This document shows, in pieces, positions 15,728 to 24,000 of a DNA stretch of 34,863 nt (position 1 is its first letter; each line of letters opens with the position of its first letter). The notes beneath the pieces were generated by a model that had not been told where the DNA came from, ran no database searches, and was given only the letters and a program-made list of their open reading frames with translations. The stretch is taken from NCBI GenBank assembly GCA_945833925.1, contig CAMAFX010000022.1, forward strand, positions 1 through 34,863, in the 5' to 3' direction. The translations under genes were made by a program, and so were the position numbers. Origin of the DNA: an uncultured Prevotellaceae bacterium (GTDB lineage Bacteria; Bacteroidota; Bacteroidia; Bacteroidales; Bacteroidaceae).

Positions 15728-15791
15728 CACCCCGAATTATATTATATATAATACTTTGCGGTATTACGTGCCGCAGGGAATAACAAAAACG

Positions 15792-17099
15792 ATGAAGAAA
15801 TTATTGATTGAGACATACGGATGCCAGATGAATGTAGCAGACAGTGAGGTTGTGGCATCGGTGATGGGCATGGCAGGCTACGAGACATGCGAAAATATAG
15901 AAGAGGCTGATGCAGTGTTTATGAACACGTGCAGCGTGCGCGATAACGCAGAACAGAAGATACTTTCGCGCCTGGAGTTCTTCCACAGTATGCAGAAAAA
16001 GGGAAAGAAGTTGATAATCGGCGTTCTTGGCTGCATGGCTGAGCGTGTCAAGGAGGAACTGCTCACCGTTCACGGCGCCGACCTTGTTTGCGGCCCCGAC
16101 TCATACCTCTCTCTTCCCGACCTCGTCGCTCAGGCTGAATTGGGCCAGAAGGCAATCAATGTGGAGCTTTCCCTCTCAGAGACATACAAGGACGTTGTGC
16201 CACAGCGCATCTGCGGTACCCACATCGGTGGTTTCGTCAGCATCATGCGTGGTTGCAACAATTTCTGTCACTACTGCATCGTGCCTTACACACGTGGCCG
16301 CGAGCGTAGCCGCGACGTCGAAAGCATCCTTCGTGAGGTGCGCGACCTTCGTGACAGGGGTTTCAAGGAGGTCACACTTCTTGGTCAGAACGTTAATTCC
16401 TACAACTATAATGGCGAGGTCGATTTCCCGCAACTGCTCAGAATGGTGGCTCACGAGGTGCCCGGCATGCGCGTGCGCTTCACCACCAGTCATCCAAAGG
16501 ATATGAGCGACGAGACACTCCTCGTAATAGCAGAGGAGCCGAATGTCTGCAAGCACATCCACCTGCCCGTGCAGAGTGGCAGCGACAGAATATTGAAGTT
16601 GATGAATCGTAAGTACACCCGCGATTGGTATATGGATCGTGTCAACGCCATACGTCGCATAGTACCCGACTGCGCCATCACCACAGACATCTTTGCCGGC
16701 TACTGCAGCGAGACCGAGGAAGACCACCAGATGTCGCTCGACCTTATGCGCGAGGTGGGCTACGACAGTTCGTTCATGTTCAAGTATTCCGAGCGACCGG
16801 GCACCTATGCCAGCAAGCATCTGCCTGACGACATCAGCGAGGAGGTCAAGATACGCCGACTCAACGAACTCATAGCCTTGCAGAACGAACTCTCGGCAAT
16901 GCGCAACGAGGAGTGTATCGGCAAGGAGTACGACATCCTCATAGAGGGCGTGAGCAAGCGTTCGCGCGAGCAACTCTTTGGCAGGACAGAACAGAACAAG
17001 GTTGTCATCATCGACCGTGCTGACCATCACATTGGCGACATCGTCAGGGTGAGAGTAACAGAAAGCAGCAGTGCTACCCTGAAGGGCGTAGCGATTTAA
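15792..17099 (+). CDS. miaB: tRNA-2-methylthio-N6-dimethylallyladenosine synthase
   Basis: A 435-aa radical SAM methylthiotransferase that adds a methylthio group to i6A37 of tRNAs. The N-terminal UPF0004 domain has three cluster cysteines, C11 (YGCQMNVADSE), C47 (NTCSVRDNAEQK) and C81 (GCMAE). The radical SAM motif is C155-x3-C159-x2-C162 (RGCNNFCHYCIVPYTRGRERSR). The C-terminal 60 residues form the TRAM domain. The DNAEQK and PYTRG signatures favour MiaB over the related RimO and MtaB. I chose the ATG at 15792 (MKKLLIETYGCQMN) because the family begins there and the promoter and leader lie just upstream. It heads the long plus-strand run and is followed by ftsX after 14 bp. Confidence 0.96.
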   Translation: MKKLLIETYGCQMNVADSEVVASVMGMAGYETCENIEEADAVFMNTCSVRDNAEQKILSRLEFFHSMQKKGKKLIIGVLGCMAERVKEELLTVHGADLVCGPDSYLSLPDLVAQAELGQKAINVELSLSETYKDVVPQRICGTHIGGFVSIMRGCNNFCHYCIVPYTRGRERSRDVESILREVRDLRDRGFKEVTLLGQNVNSYNYNGEVDFPQLLRMVAHEVPGMRVRFTTSHPKDMSDETLLVIAEEPNVCKHIHLPVQSGSDRILKLMNRKYTRDWYMDRVNAIRRIVPDCAITTDIFAGYCSETEEDHQMSLDLMREVGYDSSFMFKYSERPGTYASKHLPDDISEEVKIRRLNELIALQNELSAMRNEECIGKEYDILIEGVSKRSREQLFGRTEQNKVVIIDRADHHIGDIVRVRVTESSSATLKGVAI

Positions 17100-17113
17100 T
17101 ATCACATCGTTTT

Positions 17114-17986
17114 ATGAAAAAGAAGAAGAAATTTCCTCTGCAATGGCAGGCGTTCACCAGCACGCTCAGTACCACCATGGTGCTGATACTGCTCGGACTT
17201 GTTGTTCTTTGTGTACTTACGGCAAAGAATGTGGCAGGAGCTGTGCGCGAGAATCTGATAGTCACCATCACCCTCAACGATGAGGTTGGTCATAGCGAGA
17301 CTGCGCGCATCCGGGACATGCTGAAGACCGAGCGCTACGTCAACGACACAAAGCTGATTCCTGCCGGTCAGGTACTCGACGAGCAGATTGCCGCCATAGG
17401 CAGCAATCCCGAGGATTTCATCGGATTCAACCCCTACTACACGGAGATAGAGATGAGCATGGTTTCCGACTATGCCAACTCCGACAGTCTGACATGGATA
17501 GTGAAGGAACTGAAGAAGAAGTTTCCCGAGGTGACGGATATCAACTATCAGAAAGACCTTGTCGACAACCTCAACGACAATCTCAGCAAGATAACACTCG
17601 TGCTGCTCACGCTTGCCGGTTTGCTGCTGATGATACTCGTGGCACTCATCAACAGCACGGTTCGTCTCTCCATCTACAGCCGTCGCTTCGTCATCCACAC
17701 CATGAAGCTCGTCGGTGCAAGCTGGGGATTCATCCGACGCCCCTTCCTTGCCCGCAGCATGTGGATAGGCATCATCTCGGCAGTAGTGGCATCTGCCATC
17801 CTGCTTATAGGCGTACACATGGCGTTCAACTACGACGAGTCGCTGCGCCAGTTCATTACCGGCGAGAGTCTTCTTGTCATGGTTGGCAGCGTCTTTGTCC
17901 TCGGCATCCTCATCATGTTGCTGTGCACCTACTTCAGCGTCAACCATTTCATCAAGCTAAAGGAACACCAGTTGTACGAGAGGTAA
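17114..17986 (+). CDS. ftsX: Cell division protein FtsX, ABC transporter permease
   Basis: A 290-aa inner-membrane protein. A lysine-rich cytoplasmic N-terminus (MKKKKKF) precedes the first membrane span (about residues 20-40), then comes an extracytoplasmic domain of about 120 residues, and three spans fill the C-terminal half, the FtsX topology. FtsX works with the ATPase FtsE to activate cell-wall hydrolases at the septum. No ftsE is adjacent, which I believe is common in Bacteroidetes, so its partner must be encoded elsewhere. It lies 14 bp after miaB and 116 bp before DUF3098. That gap holds a 7-bp inverted repeat, AGACCGC (17986-17992) and GCGGTCT (18024-18030), without a T tract. Confidence 0.92.
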   Translation: MKKKKKFPLQWQAFTSTLSTTMVLILLGLVVLCVLTAKNVAGAVRENLIVTITLNDEVGHSETARIRDMLKTERYVNDTKLIPAGQVLDEQIAAIGSNPEDFIGFNPYYTEIEMSMVSDYANSDSLTWIVKELKKKFPEVTDINYQKDLVDNLNDNLSKITLVLLTLAGLLLMILVALINSTVRLSIYSRRFVIHTMKLVGASWGFIRRPFLARSMWIGIISAVVASAILLIGVHMAFNYDESLRQFITGESLLVMVGSVFVLGILIMLLCTYFSVNHFIKLKEHQLYER

Positions 17987-18102
17987 GACCGCGTCACTGC
18001 ATCCTGCCGGCGCACACCGCCTGGCGGTCTGTAGCGGGAGCCTTCCTGGGGCTCAGGCGCATTTTAGAATTAAAGAATAATAACGAAAAAATAACATAAA
18101 GA

Positions 18103-18369
18103 ATGGAAAAGAAGAATTTTGCTTTTGATAAGACGAACTTCATCCTCCTGGCAGTAGGCATGGCAATCATTGTCGTAGGTTTTATCCTGATGAGCGGTCC
18201 CGGTTCTACGGAAGAAGCGTTCAATCCCGACATCTTCAGCGCACGCCGCATCAAGCTGGCGCCTGCAGTATGCTTTTTCGGCTTCATGTTCATCACCTAC
18301 GGCATCATGCACAAGCCTGCAGACAAGTCAGCCGACAAGAATGTCGAGGAGAGCGTGAGGGAGAAATAA
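18103..18369 (+). CDS. DUF3098 small membrane protein
   Basis: An 88-aa protein with two membrane spans: FILLAVGMAIIVVGFILMSGPG near residues 12-32, and KLAPAVCFFGFMFITYGIMHKP near 51-72, joined by a short loop (FNPDIFSARRIKLAP). This matches DUF3098, a small Bacteroidetes family that regularly sits between ftsX and uppP. The function is unknown; the conserved neighbourhood suggests a link to envelope growth. The C-terminal tail is short and charged. It is followed by uppP after 57 bp. Confidence 0.88.
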   Translation: MEKKNFAFDKTNFILLAVGMAIIVVGFILMSGPGSTEEAFNPDIFSARRIKLAPAVCFFGFMFITYGIMHKPADKSADKNVEESVREK

Positions 18370-18426
18370 CCATGTAGGGTAATGATTTTATCGTCGGACA
18401 AACAGGAAACAACAAACATATAACGG

Positions 18427-19293
18427 ATGAATTCAATACAAGCACTACTTTTGGGACTTCTGCAGGGTCTTACGGAATACCTGCCAGTGAGCAGCAGCGG
18501 CCATCTCGAGATTGGCAAGATACTGCTCGACATCGACCCCGAGGCTGGAGGTCTTACTTTCGATATCGTAGTACACGTGGCAACCGTACTTGCCACACTG
18601 GTCATTTTGTGGAAGGAAGTTGCATGGATCCTATGTGACCTCTTCAAGCCATTAAACCCACAGGGCAACGGACTGCTCGGCAGGCTCAACGACGGGCAGC
18701 GCTACATCGTCAGCATCCTCGTCTCCATGATTCCCGTCGGTTTTGTCGGTTTAGTGCTGAAGGATCGTATCGAGTCTATCTACGAGGGCGACGAGTCTGT
18801 CAAGGTTATTATAGTAGGCGTGTGCCTGCTCGTCACTGCAGTTCTTCTCACACTGACCCACTTCCACAAGGCAAAGACGGAGAAGGGCGAGGTGTCTCCC
18901 CTCGACGCATTTGTCATCGGACTGGCACAGGCTGTTGCCGTACTGCCCGGTCTCAGCCGCAGCGGTTCCACCATCGCTACTGGTCTGCTGCTTGGCAACG
19001 ACAAGAAGAAGCTGGCACAGTTCTCCTTCCTCATGGTCATTCCTCCTATCATCGGCGAGGCGCTGCTCGACTTCAAGCATATCTTCGCTCCAAGTGCCGA
19101 GTACATAGCCGAGCACGGCGAGAACGTGCAGCTCGAGACAATGCCTCTCGTCATTGGTTTCATTGCTGCCTTCGTTTCGGGATGCTTTGCGTGCAAGTGG
19201 ATGATTTCGCTTGTCAAGAAGTGCAAGCTCATATATTTCGGTATCTACTGCGCACTGGCAGGTACCGCACTGCTACTCAGCACACTTTTCTAA
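18427..19293 (+). CDS. uppP: Undecaprenyl-diphosphatase
   Basis: A 288-aa polytopic membrane enzyme that dephosphorylates undecaprenyl pyrophosphate to recycle the lipid carrier for peptidoglycan and polysaccharide synthesis. The two BacA/UppP signatures are clear: [20 protein letters not shown] (residues 11-30, E17 and the SSSGH block) and [19 protein letters not shown]. About seven to eight hydrophobic spans are visible, and the length is somewhat above the typical 265-275 because of a cytoplasmic loop near residues 130-150. The gene is part of the ftsX-DUF3098-uppP-truB-queA-folK run. Some bacitracin resistance accompanies high expression of this family. Confidence 0.96.
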   Translation: MNSIQALLLGLLQGLTEYLPVSSSGHLEIGKILLDIDPEAGGLTFDIVVHVATVLATLVILWKEVAWILCDLFKPLNPQGNGLLGRLNDGQRYIVSILVSMIPVGFVGLVLKDRIESIYEGDESVKVIIVGVCLLVTAVLLTLTHFHKAKTEKGEVSPLDAFVIGLAQAVAVLPGLSRSGSTIATGLLLGNDKKKLAQFSFLMVIPPIIGEALLDFKHIFAPSAEYIAEHGENVQLETMPLVIGFIAAFVSGCFACKWMISLVKKCKLIYFGIYCALAGTALLLSTLF

Positions 19294-19339
19294 GAGAGGA
19301 TTATTCCACTTTCGCAATTTGAATGAGTATACAATATCA

Positions 19340-20050
19340 ATGAATCCGATAGAAGGCGAAATACTATACTTCGACAAGCCATACCGATGGACATCCTTCG
19401 ACCTCGTGGCAAAGGTGCGCTGGCAGCTGTGCCGCAAGTTGGGGGTGAAGAAACTGAAGGTGGGACATGCCGGTACGCTCGACCCTCTGGCAACAGGCGT
19501 TGTCACGGTGTGCACGGGCAGGGCTACCAAGCGTATCGACGAACTGCAGGCTCACACCAAGGAGTACGTGGCAACAATGCAGTTCGGAGCCACCACCCCA
19601 AGCTATGACCTCGAGAAGGAGATAGACGCAACATATCCTACCGAACACATCACACGCGAACTCGTAGACTCTGTGCTGCCACGCTTCATGGGGCGCATCG
19701 AACAGGTGCCGCCAGCATTTTCGGCATGCAAGGTCGACGGCAAGCGTGCCTACGAACTGGCACGCAAGGGCAAGGAGGTGAACCTGAAGGTGAAGATACT
19801 CGTCATCGATGAACTGGAGGTTCTCTCGTTCGACCATGAGAAGATGCAGCTAACACTGCGCATCGTCTGCAGCAAGGGTACCTATATACGAGCACTGGCT
19901 CGCGACATCGGAGAGGCACTTGGCAGTGGTGCTCATCTCATAGCCCTGCGCCGTACACGTGTGGGCGACGTCAGGGTGGAGGACTGCATGAATGTCGAAA
20001 ACTTCAAAGAGTGGCTCGACAGTCAGGATATTGAGATGCCTGCCGAGTAA
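19340..20050 (+). CDS. truB: tRNA pseudouridine(55) synthase
   Basis: A 236-aa pseudouridine synthase that isomerises U55 in the T arm of tRNAs. The catalytic motif GHAGTLDPLATGV is at 42-54 with D48 as the nucleophile; 'ATKRIDELQAHTKEYVATM', 'QVPPAFSACKVDGKRAYELARKG' and 'CSKGTYIRALARDIGE' are family blocks. It lacks the C-terminal PUA domain of E. coli TruB, so it is the short form. The ATG at 19340 begins MNPIEGEILYFDKPYRWTS, the expected N-terminus; the frame is open upstream, but that part lies inside uppP. It is followed by queA after 61 bp, which includes an A-rich ribosome-binding region. Confidence 0.95.
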   Translation: MNPIEGEILYFDKPYRWTSFDLVAKVRWQLCRKLGVKKLKVGHAGTLDPLATGVVTVCTGRATKRIDELQAHTKEYVATMQFGATTPSYDLEKEIDATYPTEHITRELVDSVLPRFMGRIEQVPPAFSACKVDGKRAYELARKGKEVNLKVKILVIDELEVLSFDHEKMQLTLRIVCSKGTYIRALARDIGEALGSGAHLIALRRTRVGDVRVEDCMNVENFKEWLDSQDIEMPAE

Positions 20051-20111
20051 ACTGTTTCGGCACGGCTCTTCACATTAACAATTAAAGGAAAATCAATAAC
20101 ACATATATAAT

Positions 20112-21242
20112 ATGAAACTTTCACAATTCAAGTACAAACTCCCAGAGGAACTCATTGCACAACACCCTTCACGCTTTCGCGACGATTGCCGCCTGATGGT
20201 TGTGCATGCAAAGAGCGGTACCATCGAGCACCGCGACAGCTTCTCGGACATACTCGACTATTTCGATGAGAAGGATGTCTTCGCAATGAACGACACAAGG
20301 GTCTTCCCTGCCCGCCTTTACGGCAACAAGGAGAAGACCGGTGCCAAGATCGAGGTCTTCCTGCTGCGCGAGTTGAACGAAGAGTTGCGTCTGTGGGACG
20401 TACTGGTGGATCCCGCCCGTAAGATTCGTATCGGCAACAAGCTGTACTTCGGCGAAGACAACTCCATGGTGGCAGAGGTCATCGACAACACCACAAGCCG
20501 TGGTCGTACACTGCGCTTCCTCTACGACGGTCCGCACGACGAGTTCAAGGCAGCCCTCTACGCCCTTGGCGAGGCACCGCTGCCAAAGAGCATCATCAAG
20601 CGTCCCAGCGAACCCGAGGATATCGAGGACTTCCAGTGCATCTTTGCAAAGAACGAGGGTGCGGTGACAGCTCCCACATCGGGACTCCATTTCAGTAAGT
20701 CGCTGATGAAGAGGATGGAGATAAAGGGCATCGAGACAGCATTCATGACCATGCACTGCGGACTTGGCTGCTTCCGCGAGATAGACGTAGAGGACCTCAC
20801 CAAGCATAAGATGGACAGCGAGGAGATGCACGTCAACAAGTTGGCATGCGACACCATCAACGACGCCAAGAGCAACGGTCACAAGGTGTGCGCCGTGGGA
20901 ACTACCGTTCAGCGTATGCTCGAAACCGCTGTCAGCGCCGACAACCGCCTCAAGGAGTACGACGGCTGGACCAACAAGTTCATCTTCCCTCCATACGACT
21001 TCTACTTGGCAGATGCTATGGTGGCAAACTTCTATATGCCCGAGAGCACGCTGCTCATGCTTACCTGTGCGTATGGTGGCTACGAACTGATTATGGATGC
21101 CTACAAGGAGGCTGTCAAGAAGGAGTTCCCTGTTCTCGACCGAGACGGAAACCAGATGATTGACGAGGAGACCGGCAAGCCGATGGTAGAGCATTACCGT
21201 TTCGGAACCTATGGTGACGCCATGCTCATCATCAAGGATTGA
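20112..21242 (+). CDS. queA: S-adenosylmethionine:tRNA ribosyltransferase-isomerase
   Basis: A 376-aa enzyme that transfers and isomerises the ribosyl part of SAM onto preQ1-modified tRNA, forming epoxyqueuosine. Family blocks seen are '[22 protein letters not shown]', '[31 protein letters not shown]', '[15 protein letters not shown]', '[13 protein letters not shown]' and '[18 protein letters not shown]'. It is slightly longer than E. coli QueA (356 aa), with an extended region near the C-terminus ([16 protein letters not shown]). Its SAM demand is met by metK two genes downstream, though the two are probably transcribed separately because metK has its own promoter. Confidence 0.96.
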   Translation: MKLSQFKYKLPEELIAQHPSRFRDDCRLMVVHAKSGTIEHRDSFSDILDYFDEKDVFAMNDTRVFPARLYGNKEKTGAKIEVFLLRELNEELRLWDVLVDPARKIRIGNKLYFGEDNSMVAEVIDNTTSRGRTLRFLYDGPHDEFKAALYALGEAPLPKSIIKRPSEPEDIEDFQCIFAKNEGAVTAPTSGLHFSKSLMKRMEIKGIETAFMTMHCGLGCFREIDVEDLTKHKMDSEEMHVNKLACDTINDAKSNGHKVCAVGTTVQRMLETAVSADNRLKEYDGWTNKFIFPPYDFYLADAMVANFYMPESTLLMLTCAYGGYELIMDAYKEAVKKEFPVLDRDGNQMIDEETGKPMVEHYRFGTYGDAMLIIKD

Positions 21243-21288
21243 CGTTTTTCACTTTTCACTTAAATATATATATAATAAGGTATAGGAC

Positions 21289-21753
21289 TTGAAACATCAG
21301 CTCTACTTAAGTCTTGGCAGCAATCTCGGCAACAGACGTTTTCTGCTTGACGAGGCTGTGCGCCTGCTCGGGGAGCGTGTCGGCGTGGTGGTGGCGGTGT
21401 CGTCTTTCATCGAGACCGAGCCGTGGGGCTTCGAGAGCGAGCACTCGTTCCTGAATGTAGCTGTCCACCTCGAGACCGAGATGGAGCCTCTCGATGTCCT
21501 TGTTCGTACCCAGCAGATAGAGCGTGAGCTGGGCAGGACGCGCAAGAGCGACGACGGTACCTACCACGACCGCCCGATAGACATCGATATCCTTCTGTAC
21601 GACGATGTTCGTCTTGACGGTGAATTTACCGTCAGCGAGTGTGTCGACGGCGTTCCGACCGACCGGCGTGTACATCTCACCATACCCCATCCGCTGATGC
21701 ACGAGCGCGACTTCGTCATGATTCCGCTTCGCGAGATTCTGCCCGAAGGGTGA
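21289..21753 (+). CDS. folK: 2-amino-4-hydroxy-6-hydroxymethyldihydropteridine pyrophosphokinase
   Basis: A 154-aa enzyme that transfers pyrophosphate from ATP to hydroxymethyldihydropterin in folate synthesis. Motifs are YLSLGSNLGNRRFLL (N-terminal), 'ETEPWGF', 'LNVAVHLETEMEPLDVL', 'DRPIDIDILLYDD' (metal-binding DIDILL) and 'LTIPHPLMHERDFVMIPL'. Length is typical. The only start that keeps the N-terminal motif is TTG at 21289 (reading M-K-H-Q-L-Y-L-S-L-G), preceded by an A/G-rich stretch. No in-frame ATG precedes the motif. It is the last gene before the metK promoter region. Confidence 0.94.
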   Translation: MKHQLYLSLGSNLGNRRFLLDEAVRLLGERVGVVVAVSSFIETEPWGFESEHSFLNVAVHLETEMEPLDVLVRTQQIERELGRTRKSDDGTYHDRPIDIDILLYDDVRLDGEFTVSECVDGVPTDRRVHLTIPHPLMHERDFVMIPLREILPEG

Positions 21754-21813
21754 CGAAAGTTGCCACAATGTACCATATATATATAAATCTCTTGTTTTAG
21801 TTTCATTCTTATT

Positions 21814-21825
21814 CCCCCTCGGGGG
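21814..21825. repeat. CCCCCTCGGGGG dispersed hairpin repeat, copy 1
   Basis: The palindromic core with flanks ATT before and TGGGAG after matches similar intergenic elements at 28897, 30675 and 30741. It lies 60 bp after folK with no clear T tract after it. Confidence 0.6.
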
Positions 21826-21856
21826 TGGGAGTGAGACTATTTTTTTTTTGAAAAAG

Positions 21857-21888
21857 TTCGTTATTGTCACTTAAAATGCGTACCTTTG
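21857..21888 (+). promoter_or_regulatory. Promoter of metK
   Basis: TTCG (21857-21860, one mismatch to TTTG), 20 bp, TACCTTTG (21881-21888), followed by CA. Transcription would start near 21893, just ahead of the riboswitch. Confidence 0.7.
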
Positions 21889-21902
21889 CACGCAGAAAAC
21901 GA

Positions 21903-21953
21903 ATGTGGATAGATTTGGGCTGCTTGCAACCACAGAAAAAAATGCTAAAACGA
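21903..21953 (+). promoter_or_regulatory. SAM-II-like riboswitch in the metK leader
   Basis: The leader has the layout of the SAM-II (SAM_alpha) aptamer: a short P1 stem TGTGG (21904-21908) pairing with CCACA (21930-21934), a loop reading GATTTGGGCTGCTTGCAA, then an A-rich linker and the 3' block ATGCTAAAAC. The TGCAA before the P1 3' strand, and the 3' GCTAAA preceded by an A-rich stretch, are the conserved elements that fold back as the pseudoknot. It begins about 10 nt after the predicted transcript start and lies about 130 nt before the metK ATG. SAM binding would be expected to lower metK expression. No terminator is obvious, so the output mechanism is unclear. Confidence 0.72.
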
Positions 21954-22082
21954 CAAGGCACTGAGGGTTTGGCGAAATCAAACCCGACGTGATTTACGAA
22001 AACTTGCTTTGTCATGCATTTCCGCCCTAATTCTTTCCCGTTAATTTTTAATTATTAATTTTAAATTCTTAATTCAAAGATT

Positions 22083-23384
22083 ATGGGTTATTTATTTACT
22101 TCAGAGTCGGTCAGCGAAGGACATCCAGACAAGGTTGCTGACCAGATCAGCGACGCCGTACTTGACAAACTGCTGGCCTACGATCCACAGTCGAAGGTGG
22201 CTTGTGAGACACTCGTAACGACAGGTCAGGTCATACTGGCGGGCGAAATCAAGACTAACGCTTACATTGACCTGCAGAAGGTGGCGCGCGAAACCATCCA
22301 GCGCATCGGTTACACCAAGGCAGAGTATATGTTCGACGCAAACAGCTGCGGCGTGCTCAGTGCCATTCACGAGCAGAGCGGCGACATCAACCGAGGTGTG
22401 GAGCGCCAGAACCCCGAGGAGCAGGGTGCGGGCGACCAGGGTATGATGTTCGGTTACGCTACCAACGAGACAGAGAACTACATGCCTCTCTCGCTCGACC
22501 TCTCTCACCGTCTTGTTGCTGTCCTCGCAGACATCCGCAAGGAGGGCAGACAGATGACCTACCTGCGTCCGGACTCGAAGAGCCAGGTTACCATCGAGTA
22601 TAACGACGAGGGTCAGCCTGTATGCATCGACACTATTGTGGTCAGCACACAGCACGACGAGTTCATTCTGCCTGCCGACGCTACGCCAGAGGCTCAGCAG
22701 GAGGCAGACCGCCAGATGCAGCAGCAGATAGAGCACGACGTCCGCACTATACTCGTTCCACGTGTCATGGACGGGATTCAAAATCCAGCCATCAGGGCAT
22801 TGTTCAGCGACGACAAGATAATCTACCACGTCAACCCCACCGGCAAGTTCGTCATCGGCGGTCCTCACGGAGACACCGGTCTTACAGGCCGCAAGATTAT
22901 CGTCGACACCTACGGTGGCAAGGGTGCTCACGGTGGTGGTGCATTCAGTGGCAAGGACCCCTCAAAGGTAGACCGTTCTGCAGCATACGCAGCACGTCAC
23001 ATCGCCAAGAATATGGTGGCTGCAGGAGTAGCCGACGAGATGCTCGTACAGCTCAGCTATGCCATCGGTGTGGCAGAACCCGTCAGCATCTATGTAGACA
23101 CTTATGGCAGAAGCAAGGTCAATATGAGCGACGGCGAGATAGCACGCCTCATTCCTACCATCTTCTCGCTGACTCCACGTGCCATCGAGGACCGTCTGAA
23201 ACTGCGTATGCCCATCTACGAGGAGACAGCCGCATACGGTCACATGGGTCGTCAGCCACAGATTGTCAAGAAGTGCTACCACAGCGCTTACAACACTGTC
23301 AGCGACATCGAGATTGAGGTCGAACTCTTCACTTGGGAGAAGCTCGACTATGTTGAGAAGATAAAGAAGGCGTTCGGCCTTTAA
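22083..23384 (+). CDS. metK: S-adenosylmethionine synthetase
   Basis: A 433-aa cytoplasmic enzyme that makes SAM from methionine and ATP. Signatures: '[18 protein letters not shown]' (N-terminal ATP site), '[14 protein letters not shown]' (adenine-binding hexapeptide GAGDQG), and '[27 protein letters not shown]' (the GGGAFSGKD phosphate loop). It is longer than E. coli MetK (384 aa), with an extra stretch near residues 195-235 rich in E and Q. The ATG at 22083 follows an A/T-rich segment. A dedicated promoter and a SAM-II-like leader precede it, which suggests feedback control by its own product. Confidence 0.97.
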   Translation: MGYLFTSESVSEGHPDKVADQISDAVLDKLLAYDPQSKVACETLVTTGQVILAGEIKTNAYIDLQKVARETIQRIGYTKAEYMFDANSCGVLSAIHEQSGDINRGVERQNPEEQGAGDQGMMFGYATNETENYMPLSLDLSHRLVAVLADIRKEGRQMTYLRPDSKSQVTIEYNDEGQPVCIDTIVVSTQHDEFILPADATPEAQQEADRQMQQQIEHDVRTILVPRVMDGIQNPAIRALFSDDKIIYHVNPTGKFVIGGPHGDTGLTGRKIIVDTYGGKGAHGGGAFSGKDPSKVDRSAAYAARHIAKNMVAAGVADEMLVQLSYAIGVAEPVSIYVDTYGRSKVNMSDGEIARLIPTIFSLTPRAIEDRLKLRMPIYEETAAYGHMGRQPQIVKKCYHSAYNTVSDIEIEVELFTWEKLDYVEKIKKAFGL

Positions 23385-23406
23385 TGGCAAGCGGGACAGT
23401 CGGGAT

Positions 23407-23985
23407 ATGAAGAGCATTGCTGTTTATGCGGCTTCCAGCACGCAGATTGACGAGGCTTTCTTCGAGGCGGCACGTCAGTTGGGAAAATGTCTTGCCGAGC
23501 ACGGTCTGCAACTGGTCAACGGTGCTGGCAACATGGGACTGATGCAGGCATCTGCCGATGCTTGCCTGCTGGCAGGCGGCAAGGCAGTCGGCGTCATTCC
23601 CACCTTCATGATAGAGCAGAACTGGCATCATACGGGCATGACCGAACTCATCGAGGTACCCGACATGCATACACGCAAGCAGACCATGGCACGTCTCTCC
23701 GACGGTGCCGTGGCACTGCCCGGCGGATGCGGAACGATGGAGGAGCTTCTGGAGATAATAACATGGAAGCAGCTGGGTCTCTATCTCAACCCCATCGTCA
23801 TCCTCAATACCAACGGTTACTACGACCCTCTCCTCAGGATGCTCGAGAGTGCGTCCGAACATAACTTCATGCGCAGGCAGCATCTCGACATCTGGCGCGT
23901 TGCCGCCACCCCCGAGCAGGCGGTAGAGCTTCTTCTCACCACGCCCCAGTGGGACAGCAGCGTTCGTCGCTTTGCTGCCATATAA
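23407..23985 (+). CDS. LOG-family protein, possible nucleoside 5'-monophosphate phosphoribohydrolase
   Basis: A 192-aa Rossmann-fold protein of the LOG (Lonely Guy, TIGR00730) family. Motifs are NGAGNMGLM (residues 38-46), the R-K-M-like 'HTRKQTMARLSDG' (89-100) and the hallmark PGGCGTMEE (105-113). Plant and some bacterial members cleave the N-glycosidic bond of cytokinin or nucleoside monophosphates; the substrate in this organism is unknown. It begins 22 bp after metK and is followed by DUF4271 15 bp later, so it is probably co-transcribed with metK. Confidence 0.9.
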   Translation: MKSIAVYAASSTQIDEAFFEAARQLGKCLAEHGLQLVNGAGNMGLMQASADACLLAGGKAVGVIPTFMIEQNWHHTGMTELIEVPDMHTRKQTMARLSDGAVALPGGCGTMEELLEIITWKQLGLYLNPIVILNTNGYYDPLLRMLESASEHNFMRRQHLDIWRVAATPEQAVELLLTTPQWDSSVRRFAAI

Positions 23986-24000
23986 AACAAGGAATAGAAG

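Larger units (their letters stand above)
15262..15791. other. 530-bp divergent intergenic region between the CoA-transferase gene and miaB
   Basis: No protein gene longer than a few codons is convincing here. From left to right it holds a -7 element for the CoA-transferase gene, a minus-strand terminator-like hairpin with eight Ts, a minus-strand promoter about 75 bp upstream of that hairpin, an A/T-rich stretch, and the miaB promoter. A five-codon plus-strand mini-ORF, ATGAAAAAAATCTAA, lies at 15465-15479. The spacing suggests a small RNA or a leader attenuator in the middle. Confidence 0.7.
21754..22082. other. 329-bp folK-metK spacer with repeat, promoter and riboswitch leader
   Basis: The first part holds a short TA-dinucleotide run and a CCCCCTCGGGGG hairpin repeat, then a T-rich stretch. 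A promoter at 21857-21888 starts a leader of about 190 nt. In it come a SAM-II-like aptamer, a 7-bp hairpin GGGTTTG/CAAACCC (21965-21971 with 21979-21985), and a very A/T-rich segment ahead of the metK ATG. A 16-codon frame starting at the ATG inside the aptamer (21942) is probably chance. Confidence 0.75.

Noticed and set aside
16176-17105. 309-aa minus-strand frame opposite miaB
   Set aside because: It is the antisense of a gene with all cluster cysteines intact; no domain is recognisable in it.
17987-18030. Terminator after ftsX
   Set aside because: AGACCGC/GCGGTCT is a perfect 7-bp inverted repeat, but the loop is 31 nt and no T tract follows, so termination is not supported.
20169-21194. 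341-aa minus-strand frame opposite queA
   Set aside because: It is an antisense shadow of a strongly conserved gene; composition is typical of a reverse-frame translation.
21904-21912. DnaA box (TGTGGATA) marking a replication origin
   Set aside because: A single partial match inside the riboswitch P1 strand, with no cluster of boxes and no dnaA or dnaN nearby.
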